In this document: positions 12,008 through 23,029 of the stretch, one piece after another
Position numbering within the stretch: the stretch's first letter is position 1
Layout of the letters: the number at the start of each line of letters is the position of its first letter
Assembly (NCBI RefSeq): GCF_937616625.2
Contig: NC_065571.1
Location: forward strand, 23,696,201-23,760,200
Reading direction: 5' to 3'
Length of the DNA stretch: 64,000 nt
DNA from: Mercurialis annua
Taxonomy: Eukaryota; Streptophyta; Magnoliopsida; Malpighiales; Euphorbiaceae
Program-made: the position numbers and the translations under genes
The notes under the pieces: generated by a model
Told to the model about the DNA's origin: nothing
The model's input: the letters and a program-made list of their open reading frames with translations, nothing else
Databases searched by the model: none

Positions 12008-12168
12008 GCTGCTTCTCTTCCTTTCTTCTTATTCCATCGTTTCTATTTCATTTCCTCTGTTTTTCTGATTTCAATTCACCTTGCTGCTTTCATTGCTTTG
12101 GGTGTTTTCCTTTTTGTTTTTCCAGGTAAATTCCTTTCTTCCGTTTGAATTGTAGTTTAGTTGTCTCT

Positions 12169-14236
12169 ATGCCTCGAATTAGGTCTTCTGTTTGTCTCCC
12201 TTTGTCTGGTATGTCGGTAGATTACAGAAATTCGTTGAATTCATTTATTTCTAATGATGATAAAGATGCTTTAAATGAGTTCCGTGAGGAGTATGGTATC
12301 CCTCTTAGTTATTCCCTCATTGTGTGGTTCGCGTGTCGTTGCGAATACTTTTGTTGGTAATGGGAAGGTCATCGTGTATAAAGAGCAGTTGCGTTGTGGT
12401 TTACGCTTTGCCTTGGATCCTTTGATCAAATATTTTATCTAGAGTATCAAGTCCCTTTGGTTCAGATCCATCCGAATGCCATTCGCATTCTCTGCTGCTT
12501 CATTGAGTGGTCCCACGACAGGGGTTTAGTGCCTTCCTTAGGTCTTCTTAGTGAACTGTTCTTTGTTTCCCGTAGGAACAATGAGTTTTACATTCGTTTG
12601 ATTGCTCATAGAGGTAAGAGAGTGGTAGAGGGGCTTCCTAAGATCACTAAACGTTGGCATCAATCTTTTTTTATTGTTAGACATTAGGACGCCTATATGG
12701 ATTTTCCTACTGAGTGGGTTGATGATGCATTTTCGTTAGCCTTCTTCCCTCTTTGTACTACTGATTTGGAGGTAGTGGACTCTCTTGTTGACGATGCTAA
12801 AACTTGTATGTATGATTGTTTTGACTTAGTAGATAAGTATCTTCTTCGGGCGTTTCCTCATCTTGAGTTGCCCCTTCGTGCTATGACCGAGGGTCCTCTA
12901 GAGAGTGAGGGTACCCTGTCTCAGTCATGCCATACCTCTCCTACTTTGTCTTATGTAGATTTGACTGCTTCTCAGGGTATGCCTTTGTAATAATTTCTTT
13001 CCTTTTGTTTTATGTATCTTCCCTCTATTATTTGTGTACATTTGGTGAGTGCAGATATGGGTGAAAATGACCTTGACTTGATGAAATTATCCTTCAAAGA
13101 AGATGCTTCTGTGATTATTGGTACTGCCCCTACATCAACTTCTCTACCTTCAAAGCATGTAGTGAAGTTGGAGAAATCATTGTAAGGTGGTCCTGTTGCT
13201 TCCTCTAGGAAAAAGACTGGTGATGTCTGTGACAAGGCGAAACAAGGATTCGCTAAGCGTCTAAAGACCAACCTAGATGCTTTTCCCAATCCTAGGGAGT
13301 GGTTGGAGCAGAATGTGGACAACATGACTGTAACTTCCCCTGATATTGCATCTTTGTTCTCTCAATTCATTCAATTTCCTCGGGATATGGAATCGTGGAG
13401 AAGCTCTATGGACGGTGATGTGTGCAACAGAGTTGACTTATCTTTGTTACCGGTTTGGGTTGTATTCTTTATTTTTTTTTGTGACTTTGGTTTTTAGATT
13501 TTAACTCTGTCTTCGTTTTTTGTTTTGGCAGTTTCTGCAAGGGAATACTCTGATCCATCGTCAAAGGGATGAGGTGGCCTTGCTGAACCAAAAATATGAA
13601 ACGGAGATGATTGCTCTCCGGGCCTCTGCGACTGCGGAGAGGGTCAAGCTGTCGAAACTGAACCAAACGGCTGCAGACCATCTCAAGATTATGGAGAAAA
13701 AGGTTTCTAACCGCGAAAATGGCCTTCTAGAGCTGAGGTCAGCTTATGATAGGTTGTCTCAGGAGCAGAAGAGTAGCACACAAGATGCCAATGTCTATGT
13801 AAGTGGTTGTTTGACTGATTTTTGCTATATCATTATCAAAATCGTACGTTCAGAATACCCGGAGTATGATATCAACATGTTCCTATCCATCGACCTTCGT
13901 GCACTGGGTTGACGCGTTGCGGCTAAGGTTGTTGCGAAGAAGGCGGGTTTGCCTGCTTCACTTGTTCTACCTTTGGATATCGTCAGTGATGGGGTCACTG
14001 ATGCGATAGAATCGGAAGAGGTTGCTAAGGATGTTGATGATAAATAACTAACGCCACCCTCTTAGTCGATAACTATGTTTGAGGCAGTCGTTCCTCCTAC
14101 GGGTGTTACTTCTGCGATTGAGGCTAGTGTGTCGGACAAGGGGCTGGATGATGTTGACCCAGTTGAAGATTCACTTCCAGAAGGAGATGCGATTGGTCCA
14201 AAGGAGGGAGCGACCAATCCAGAGGAAAAAGTATAA
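12169..14236 (+). pseudogene. Element B antisense gene, three exons
   Basis: Runs opposite to gag-pol. Exon 1 is 12169-12976, intron 1 is 12977-13054 (GTATGC...GCAG), exon 2 is 13055-13452, intron 2 is 13453-13531 (GTTTGG...GGCAG), exon 3 is 13532-14236. Exon 1 encodes a compact domain with VQIHPNAIRILCCFIEW and KRVVEGLPKITKRW, resembling the plant family called putative gypsy type transposon (Transposase_28) as I remember it. Exon 2 is basic; exon 3 begins with a long heptad-rich coiled coil. I chose the ATG at 12169, not the upstream in-frame one at 12145, because MPR/MTR starts are shared by all copies. A 2-nt deletion near 12325, a 1-nt deletion near 12440, and stops near 12685, 13182, 13910 and 14045 disable it. 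Function unknown. Confidence 0.8.
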
Positions 14237-14603
14237 GCCGTGTGTTTGGCCTTTTGCTAGCTTTTTATTTTGTTGCTACGTGTAAGGTAGCATTTTGTAT
14301 GTACCTTTGGAGTCTTTATGGTAGACTCCCTTCTTTTGCGTAACTGAACAATTTCCTTTTTGTATGTTCAAGTGTTTGGCAACTTTCTTTATTTTGTCAA
14401 TAGTTGGGACTTCTGACTGTGTCATGTATTTGTGTCATACTTTTGCGTCTTGCTTTAGTTTAAATGTTCAACTACGTCGTGTGTCTCTATCTTACTTCAG
14501 CGACTATCTTCTGTGAGTGATGATTGCAATTCATATAAATGAACTGGAAATAAATAAATAAGAAAAAAGAGATAACTTTATTCATGAATGGTGGTTACAT
14601 CTT
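14237..14603. other. Tail-to-tail gap between antisense gene and pol in B
   Basis: No gene. It contains AATAAA-type signals for both strands: AATAAATAAATAAG (about 14548-14562) for the antisense gene and, on the minus strand, ATGAATAAAGTTATC just past the pol stop. The latter motif recurs after pol in C, D and F. Confidence 0.5.
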
Positions 14604-17600
14604 TTACTGAAGATATTTCTTCAGATTTTCAACATTCCATGTCCTGGCCAATGGAGTCCCGTCTAGGTAAGCTATTTTGCATGCTCCCTTCCCTACTACT
14701 GTTGATACTCGCTATGGCCCGTCCTAGTTAGCTTCAAGCTTTCCAACTCCGGCGTCTTCTCTACCGATTTTTGATTTCTTTAGGACTAAGTCTCCTTCTT
14801 CAAAGCTTCTTTCCTTGACACGAGCATTGTGATACTTAGTCATCTGCCTACGATAGGCCTCAGCTCAAATTGATATGTGATGCCTTCTTTCTCCGAGGCG
14901 GTTAAGGCATAGCCTCAGGGACTCCTTATTGCGGTCTTCGTCTATGACATGGACCCATAGGGTAGGCATCCCAATTTCTACTGGGAGAAATGCTTATGTT
15001 CCGTATGTGAGACGAAACGGTGTCTCCCCTGTTGCTTTTCTGGGGTGGTCCGATAGGCCCAAATCATGTGATAGAGCTCATCAATCCATCTTCCTTTTAG
15101 GTCTCCTAGCCTCTTCTTGATTCCGGAGAGGATGGTGCGATTTGTGAATTCTGTAAGTCCATTGGTTTGCGGGTGTGCGACATAAGAAAATTTCAGGAAT
15201 TCTCAGTTCTGTGCAAAACTCTTTGAAGCTGGCGCAGTCAAATTGTTTTCCGTTGTCTGTGGCTAAGGCATGTGGAGTGACAAACCTGCTCATGACTTCA
15301 TTAGATAACCAATTCTGGATTTTCCGTTTTGTTATGGTGCTCATTGGTTTCACTTCTATCCATTTGGTGAAGTGACCTACTGCGACTACTATGAACTTTA
15401 CTTGCCTTCTAGCTCGGGTAAAAGGCCCCAATATGTCTACTCCCCATATCTTTAGCATCTTTCTTCATGGTCGGCCAACAGAATCCTTGTAACATTGCCA
15501 TTCTATATATGGTGACTGCGCCTTCATGCGCCCCACATTCTCCTTTATGAATTTCTATAAGGACTTAGTTTCCTTCTTCTAGTGATATACACTTGGACCA
15601 CGGATGTGTGACTGAGGTCCGGTACAGCGTCCCTTCTATCAAAGAATATACTGAGGAGATTTTAACTAGTTTAGAAGCCTCTGTGCGGCCTCTGGATAGC
15701 ACCCCATCTGCTAGATATGCTACTATTGGCTGCATCCATGGATCGAGTACTGCGACTGATAACATCTGCTTCTCTTCGACTGTGGGTGTTGTTCTATCTT
15801 ACTTTTTTTGGAGTGATGCATATAATTGGCTCTTCAGTGCTGCGGCTTTTTCTATTGTGTCTTCTCTAGTGTTCTCCTCCATGGGGATGGGAACGATCTC
15901 CCATTGTCCCCCGTGTTTCTAAGTTTCTCTTTTTCCTTTGCCATGTATCTTGCCATGTGAGTATCCTTTGTCTGGAATTGTCCCAAAACCTGGCTGGTGA
16001 CCAATTGAGAATCGCTGTGGATTCTCAATTTTTCTTCTTTCACTTCTACTACTATTTCGATTCCTGTTAAGAGGGCCTCATATTCTGCTACATTGTTAGG
16101 AGGAAGAAATGATTTCGCTATTAGCAATGATAAAAGAAACTGTTTATACCTGTTATATTGTTGGTATCTTTGAAGTCCAGGTGCACTAAATATTCTATAA
16201 CGATTTTGTTTGGTCCAAGTAGGACTACGCCTGCTCCTGCGCCTTGCTCATTGGAGGCTCCATCTACGAAGAGGGTCCAAGTCAGCTCCTCGGTGACTAA
16301 GTCACATGGCTTCTCCATCATCTTAGCCACAAAGTTTGTGAGTGCTTGGGCTTTCAAAGTTATCCTTGGCTCAAATCTAATGTCATGCTCTCCCAACTGT
16401 ACTGACCAGCCGTCCTGATGTCTCCGGTCGATGAAGTGCTTTCTTCAGGGGCTGGTTTGTACGAAGTATGACCGTGTGTCCTTGGAAATATGGCTTAAAC
16501 TTTTTGGTTGTTACCACTACGGCCAATGCAAGCTTGTCGATGGTTGGGTAATTAGGTTCTGCCCCCTTCAATGTTCTACTTATATAATATAATGGTCTCT
16601 TCTCTTCCTCTTCTTCCCGTACCAGTACTGAGGCTATAGTCTCTCTTCCTACCGACATGTATAGGTACAATGTTTCTTCCGCTATGGGTCTGCTTAGTAG
16701 AGGGGGCTTGGTCAAAAAATGACTTCAACTCTTCGAATGCCATTTGACAGTCTTCATCCCATTTGAATTTCTTCATGTTCCTGAGCTGCTTGAAGAAAGG
16801 TAGGCATTTCTTAGCTGAGGACGAAATGAAACGTCCCAGTGCTGTGAGTCTTCCATTCAGTTTCTGCACGTCCCTCACATTCTGGGGGGGCCTTCATGTC
16901 TATGATCGCCTGGATCTTCTCCAGATTTGCTTCTATACCTCGTTGGCTGATCAAATATCCCAGGAACTTCCCTGCCTTTACTCCGAAAGCACATTTGACT
17001 GGATTAAGCTTCATCTCAAACTTATTCAAAATATTGAATGTCTCCTCTAAGTCTCGTGCATGTTCCTCCGATGTTGCACTCTTCTCGATTATGTCATCGA
17101 CATAGGCTTCCACATTTCTCCCCAATTGGTCTTGGAACATGAAGTTGACTAGGCGCTGGCAGGTAACTCCTGCGTTTTTTAGTCCGAATGGCATGACTTT
17201 GTAACAGTATGTGCCTCGGTCAGTAATGAACGAATTTTCTCTTGGTCTTTTTCATCCATTGGTATTTGGTGGTACCCTTGTGCTGCGTCTATGAAGCTAT
17301 ACAGGAGGTAGCATGTTGTAGAGTCTACTAACTGGTCTATGTTAGGAAGTGGGTAACTGTCATTTGGGCAAGCCTTGTTCAGATCCATGAAGTCAACACA
17401 CATTATGTACTTTCCATTCGTCTTCTTTACTTGGACCACATTTGCCACCCATTCTGGTTAATGGACCTCTCAGATGAACCCTGCTGCTTCTAGTACATCC
17501 ACTTCTTCCGCAATTACTTTTTGTCTTTCCTCTGTGAATCGCTTCTTCTTCTGGACTATGGGTCTGCTCCCTGGATTCACGTTTATTTTGTGTGACGCTA

Positions 17601-18308
17601 TCTTGGGATCAATTCCCACGATCTCTGCTGGTTCTGTGGCAAAGGACTCCACATTCTTCTTCAGTATCATTGTTATCTCTTGGACTACTTCTTCTGGTAC
17701 ATCCGTGCCTATTTTGACGGCCTTAGTCGTTGTTAAGCGCAATTCCTTCATATCTCCTACTGGCTCTACCCCCTGTGACTCTTCCTCCTCTACCACGTTT
17801 CCTGGGAATGTCTCAATATTCAAGCTTTCGTCCTCCTTTGTTGTCACCATGCAGCATTCTCTGGCCATCTCTTGTCTCCTAACTCCACATATAAGCTCAC
17901 CGTCCCTTCTGGTCGTATTGGTGCTCCTCCGAGTCCGACGAGTGGGACAGAGGACTTTTGCAAATCGGTTGTTGAGTCTTTCATTTCTTTGAATGCTTCA
18001 AGAGTTAATAGGTTCAAAGAGATGCCTTCATCTACTAGAATTCGTTTGAGAAGGTGATTTATGATCACTGCTTCTATCACCGATGCGTCATTGTGTGGGC
18101 CTTTGACTTGTTGCCCATCATCCGGTCCGAATGATATTTCCGGGACTATTTCTCTTTCGATTGCGAAAATGGTTGCTGACCCTCTTCTATTTCTCTTCTT
18201 CTTCTGGGTATTTATATAAGGCTCTCCTCCATCTATTATATGAACTACCCCTACTACATCTTTCAGTTTCTTGCTTTGCTCCTCCTTTTCCACTTGTTCG
18301 GCCTTCAT
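14604..18308 (-). pseudogene. Element B pol: protease, RT, two RNase H, integrase
   Basis: Protease (from 18308) shows ILVDEGISLNLL, with DEG at the active site, then a deletion between YVELG and MARECCM. RT (17868-16811) contains PNIDQLVDST, MPFGLKNAG and AYVDDII. The gypsy-type RNase H follows, then the archaeal-type RNase H (FVDGASNEQGAGAG, EYEALL, HSDSQLV). A 65-bp GT-AG intron (16085-16149) splits this domain. Integrase (15765-14604) has GECGAHEG, WGVDILGPF and TDNGKQFD, lacks the integrase intron carried by C, D and F, and is missing the zinc CxxC segment by deletion. Pol ends TWNVENLKKYLQ at 14604. Several frameshifts and stops make it inactive. Confidence 0.88.
16085..16149 (-). other. 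Intron in archaeal-type RNase H of B
   Basis: 65 bp. Minus strand: ACAG|GTATAAAC...CCTAACAATGTAGCAG|AATATG. Removing it joins ...TNNIT to EYEALL, restoring the domain; retaining it gives a stop within six codons. The CTAAC before the acceptor fits a branch site. The last 13 bp repeat the upstream exon edge (AACAATATAACAG in B). Confidence 0.8.
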
Positions 18309-18314
18309 TTTCTC

Positions 18315-20041
18315 TCATGGTCTCTCATTTATGAACTTTTTCAAGAGTCCGGATTGGATCAGGTGCTCTATTTCTCTTTTCAAGTCCCAACATCTGTCTG
18401 TGTAATGACTGTAGCCTTCGTGAAAGCGAAAATACCTGCTCTTGTCTCTGTGGATGTTGGGATCCATTTTCCTGGGTGCATTGAACATTACTCGATTCTG
18501 CTTCATCCAACTAAGTATATAGACTGGTGCTTTGTTTAGTGGTGTAAAGTCATAAAGTCTATGCCTTGCGCCATATCTCTGAGTCCGGGGTCTATCCTCC
18601 TCCTTCTTTCCCTGATATATGGAACTATCTTGCTTAGTGGGTTCATGTTGTTTCATCAGAGTTCTTCGGGCTTCATCCAAGTCGACGTATTTATGCACAA
18701 TCAACATCAAGTCTTCAAAACTTGTTGGTTTCTGCATCAAGATCTTATCTCGGAGTTCATCAAATCTTGTTCCCATCTTCATTGCCTCAATCGATGTGTC
18801 ATGATTCAAATTTTTGATCTACACTGCTTCTTTATTGAATCTCTCCACGAAGTTCTTTAGGGTTTGCTGCTCTCCCTGTTTGCACTTCCTTAGGTTACTG
18901 GAACTCTTCTGCATAGGGATGTTGGTCTTGAATCTCGATATAAATGCCGAAGGTAAGTCGAAGAAAGAGCCAATTGACCCAGATATAAGGTAAGAGTAGA
19001 GAATGGGGTCTGTCACATCTTCTAGCATCATGATCGTTTTGAACTTTGAAATGTGACCCTTCGGGTATCCTGTCCCATCAAAGGAACCAAAGGTTGGTAA
19101 TTTAAACATTGAAGGAAATCTTACCAATTGTATATCTGACTTGAGAGGTGAGTCCTCATCTTCTCGGTCATTGTCTACTCCTTTCTCCTCTTTTTGATAT
19201 TTCTGTATGGCGTTCTTGATTTTCTCGTCGATGTTGTTCTTCTCCTTTCTTCCTTTCTTCTATTGGAGGAGTGACTCTCAGCATCTTTATTTTGTTTTCC
19301 CGATGTCTTCTCTCCTTTGGACTCCTCTTCGTCGATCACATGGATCCTGCCGCTGTTCCGAGCCTCGGCATTTGTGACCTTCTCCGGGGTAGTTTTGTTC
19401 CCAGGGAGAGGGGCAGTGTCTGCGGCTTTCCTTGGAGTGTCATCCTTTTTCCGAGGTACATGTTCTGGTTCTCGCCTGCATCTGGTCTCTGGGTCACCAT
19501 CCTTCGTCTGCTTCTCCTTGTGATTTGCTTGATCCCTAGCGAATCCGACCAGGTGGTCCTGGAAATCGTTGATACTTTTCATCACGGTTTCGTGATAGAA
19601 AGGTGGTAAAGGCACCCCTTGGGGCACATAACGTGGTATTTGCGTCGTAGACGTCACTGTTCCTTCCGTATCCAGAGAAGGGAAGGGAATGGGTTGGATC
19701 GGTCGTTGATATCCCAGATGAGTCCACAGATAGTAACCTGGGTACCACGTCCCACTTAGTTGGTGATAAGCCATAGGCGCTTGATATTGAGGAGTGTAAT
19801 ACCCCCACGGTGAAGTTGTATTTCCTGGAACATGTCCTCCCTGAGTATTTCTTACGAACGACGGTGGTGTAATGTCATACGCGACTCTACTGGTTACTGG
19901 TAAAGTTCCATTAGAGATCGGTACGGTTGCCCTGATCCCTGTGATAGGCAACAGGGGTGGAAGAATCGGGAAACTGCTCACAGTTAATCCTGCGGTTGTC
20001 ACTACTACTCCTGGTGGCGGTGGCTCTTCTCTGTCATTCAT
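18315..20041 (-). pseudogene. Element B gag
   Basis: Starts at the ATG at 20041 (MNDREEPPPPGVVV), about 50 bp after the primer site. It has a proline-rich N-terminal region, WGYYTPQYQAP, and a basic linker rich in Lys, Arg and Glu. The capsid part is shifted (19127-18819: RFPSMFKLPTFGSFDGTGYP) and lacks about 20 residues found in D and F. The C-terminal finger RFHEGYSHYTDRCWDLK is a Cx2Hx4Hx4C type in which the first Cys has become Phe. A frameshift near 19170 and a stop near 18820 break the frame. Confidence 0.85.
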
Positions 20042-20092
20042 TGCATCCTCAAAACCAAAATTGAATTTGTATTTTAGAAACGAACAATTGTT

Positions 20093-20110
20093 CACACAGA
20101 CGGCGCCAAA
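20093..20110 (-). other. Element B primer-binding site
   Basis: Minus strand TTTGGCGCCGTCTGTGTG abuts the LTR. D and F have TTTGGCGCCGTCTGTGGG here. Only the last ~10 bases fit tRNA-Asp, so the primer tRNA is left open. Confidence 0.8.
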
Positions 20111-20530
20111 TGATGGTTTTGATGGTCATCCTTGTCACTAATCTCCAACCAATCAAGATCAAACAAGTTAGAAGGATTCGAGCCGGTGTTTGGCTCGAAC
20201 ACCCTCTGATGCCTAAGTCAATCTTTGGTGGTATCTTAATGAGAATGATAAAAGTGAATATGAGTCTTTACCTGACTTAGGCATCCTTCTATATATATTT
20301 CGTAGTCTTTGTGTTGTAGTGTGATTATTTCTTGTTGATTCCAGCTATCTCTTTGTTGAGATTTGCCTTTCTCCCTGATTTTAAGGGATCACGTTGTTCT
20401 CTTGATTTATCAGATATTGATGCGGTTATAGCTGTGTATTGGGTCAGGGACTTAGTCGGGTTGATCTCTGGGTCTATGACCGAAGTCATTATTGTGAGTC
20501 TTGTATGTTGTTCTTGTCCTTTATCCATCA
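20111..20530 (-). mobile_element. Element B 5' LTR
   Basis: 420 bp, TGATGG...CCATCA, followed by the ATATG target duplication at 20531-20535. The hairpin arms TTCGAGCC and GGCTCGAA lie at 20177-20199. Confidence 0.93.
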
Positions 20531-20535
20531 ATATG

Positions 20536-22200
20536 CATCCAAATATAACTTCCAATTGAAACCCTAATCCTCGATTCTTTGCAATCTTCCTCACAATCAA
20601 AATTAACAACTTTAATCTTGACGATAGGTTACAGGATAGTTCCACCGTGTCAACCATACCATCTAGTCGGGCATCGGGATAGTTTAACCATTATGCCTCA
20701 TACCATCTTTAATCCAACAATACAGCAGAGTCCCGGGATAGTTCAACCATGGCGACTCACTAGATACAGGCCGTGGGATAATTCAACCAAGCTGACCTTG
20801 TATCACATTCACACAGACCATAAAATATATATGTCCCTCGATTATACTAGTGATCACATAATCCTATTACCGTCCAATAGGAAAGCATGTTTCATCGGAT
20901 CTATACTGGTTTCAAGATAATGATGCGTGCACTTCATACAAAGCATTTTGATTATGAATCATGCTATGCGATTCATATAAAACATTTGTATTTAAAAAGT
21001 AATGCATTTTCAATACATCAAAAGTAAAAATTTATACACTCACTGCTAGCTATTCCAGAAACTTTATCACACGACCCCCGGCAAGCTACTTGTCTGGTAG
21101 CTTGGTTGCCTCGGCGGATCTAGGAAACAGACAAACATAACTCGAGTAAGAATATAACTCTATAGCTATTCTAGACTCGAGATATAAACATAAACGTCAC
21201 TCGACGATTAATCTAAGTTCATTCCTTCGTTATTTATCGTTCTTCGATACTAACGCTATACGGCTTTAGGTTTACGACTTAAACCTAAACCCTAAACGTG
21301 TCGTCCCGTATATCAAAACCTTAATCTCATGTTACATGTTCTTAGTCCAAATTGTCATTTCCAGAGTCCATAGGTTCATATCTATTTAGGAAACGTCTAG
21401 TCCCAGTTCCGAGCATCGGGAGGGGTCAAAAACAACCTAAGGAGTTCGTGTTTGGCCTTGGCACGTCGTGTCAAGCCTTGGCACGTCGTGCTAAGGTGTG
21501 TCGCACCGCGAAGGGAGCCTTCGCGTCGCACCCAAGGCTGGCGCGAATTGAGGACGGGGCATCAGCCCGTGCTGCTCCAAAAACCCTCATGGACCTTATC
21601 TCGACATGCTTAAAACACTCGTGAACGAATCCGACATCGAAACAACATCAAAAGTAATCCATAACATACTAGAAACGCTTATAACGAATCGAATACGTAA
21701 TCGCGATATATTTTCGCCGTAACCTATCGTTTAAATCCAAAAACCCACCAAATTCAACCAAATAAACCTTAAAACGACTAGCTTACCTTGATAGCCCTCT
21801 GTTTTAGGATCGTTTAGCAACAAAAACCGTCGAATTTGGTCGAGAAACGAAAACGCTATGAATTGTCGAAGTTTATCGTTAAAAATGTTAAGGTTTAGTA
21901 TCTGACACTTTATCATGAAGTAGATGATAAACTTATATATATATTGGCTAAAGTACACTTTAATTCAAGTAGCTCAATCTCGTATTTTAACTCAATTCCT
22001 TAATTAACATCTGCGTCCAATTTTAAAAAGATATCCAAATGACACGAAACTTTACCGATAAATACTTAAAAATATTTTACTGAGGACGGTGTAAAAAATA
22101 TTAGCTTAGGACCCATACTTTATTTTATATTAATTTTCTTAGTTTTTCCTTACTCTCACTAATACCCGCTCTAACGAATAATAATTACCAATTAAAATTA
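20536..22200 (-). mobile_element. Element A 5' LTR, part 2
   Basis: Continues the LTR broken at 11312: read across the B insertion, the sequence matches the reverse complement of about 5990-5270 in the composite LTR (shared CATCGGATC..ATACTGGTTTCAA block and the GCCTCG(G/C)CGGATCTA block). It has no coding sequence; a GC-rich 21460-21570 segment produces a 90-codon frame that is not a gene. The far end is not sharply visible and is set where the MITE begins. A lone TAAACCTAAACCCTAAAC here is not a telomere array. Confidence 0.7.
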
Positions 22201-22203
22201 GGT

Positions 22204-22562
22204 CTAATTACTTAAAAAAAACCCACCTTGTGACATTTATTCGTTTATACACTGACTTAGAAAAAAGTTCATTTGTACCCTTTTTTTGATTTTTCATTTT
22301 CGTCTCTACCCAAAAGAGCTAATTTGACCTCTTTTTATTTGGAAAAATATTCAAAATGATCCTTTATATTTAGCTTATATTCTAATTAAACATTAATATT
22401 ATTAATCATTTATAATGTTTTCATTCTTTAATTAATTTAATTGTCAAAAATTTAAATTTTAGGGTAGAGATGAAGACGAAAAATCAAAAAAATGGTACAA
22501 ATGAACTTTTTCCTACGTGGGGGTATAAACAAAAAAAAGTTACAAGGTGGGGTTTTTTTTAG
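22204..22562. mobile_element. MITE with ~90-bp terminal inverted repeats
   Basis: The left arm (about 22204-22313) and the reverse complement of the right arm (about 22463-22562) align through ACCCACCTTGT, AAAAAGTTCATTTGTACC and CTCTACCC. The centre is AT-rich and has no frame. A related arm sits at 120-350. The target duplication is not clear because the right end is eroded. Long inverted repeats suggest a Mutator-like origin; this is a guess. Confidence 0.75.
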
Positions 22563-23029
22563 GGACGATGACAAAGTACCTAAAATTTTAAAAATATTTA
22601 CAAAAGTACCTGTAAACTTTTTTATTTACAAAAATACGACTGATTTAAAATTAATTACAAAAGTACCGAAAAATAAAAATTAATTACAAAAGTACGATTT
22701 GTATAATGTCGGTATTATTATGGTATAATTTTAGAATATTAAAACTATAAATGAGATAATTTAAAAATAATATATGGTTTATTATTGGTATAATTTCAGT
22801 ATATTTTCGGTATATCAATTATAAATTTTTATATATATTTTCTAGTTGATAACATGTATATTTTTTTATATGTATTTTGGTAATGAACTAGAGAATTTGT
22901 ATATTGTTGGTATAATTTTAGTATATTGTTAGGTTAATATTTAGTATGCGATGTGGTGTAATATTGATGTAATAATAAAATTTCAATATATTTTAATGTG
23001 TACACTCTTGGTATACTGTTGGTATAACT
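22563..23029. other. AT-rich repeats, no gene
   Basis: Short imperfect repeats: ACAAAAGTAC about four times (22600-22700) and TTGGTATAATTT(C/T)AGTATATT about three times (22785-22925). It ends abruptly at the truncated start of element C. Confidence 0.6.

Larger units (their letters stand above)
11313..20530 (-). mobile_element. Element B: complete Tat-lineage Ty3/gypsy retrotransposon
   Basis: A 9.2-kb element with both LTRs (419 and 420 bp), matching ATATG target duplications, primer-binding site, polypurine tract, gag, pol with two RNase H domains, and an antisense gene between pol and the 3' LTR. The second, archaeal-type RNase H and the antisense gene place it in the Tat lineage. It sits inside element A's 5' LTR. 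The LTRs differ at roughly 8% of positions by eye and all genes are broken, so it is one of the older insertions. It belongs with D to LTR subfamily 1 (start TGATGGATAAAGGAC on the sense strand). Confidence 0.93.

Noticed and set aside
12121..12168. Possible 5' UTR intron before the antisense ATG
   Set aside because: CAGGTAA and a following TGTAG occur in B and D, but the span is only about 35-40 bp, too short for a plant intron, and C and F do not keep the acceptor clearly.
17474..17992. 172-codon plus-strand frame across element B protease/RT
   Set aside because: Shadow of the minus-strand pol; the pol reading has protease and RT motifs.
21286..21300. Telomere-like CCTAAACCC
   Set aside because: A single occurrence inside an LTR, with no array.
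21352..21624. 90-codon plus-strand frame with GC-rich centre
   Set aside because: Lies within element A's 5' LTR, and the GC-rich block matches the equivalent LTR segment near 5085-5170 in character; no motif.
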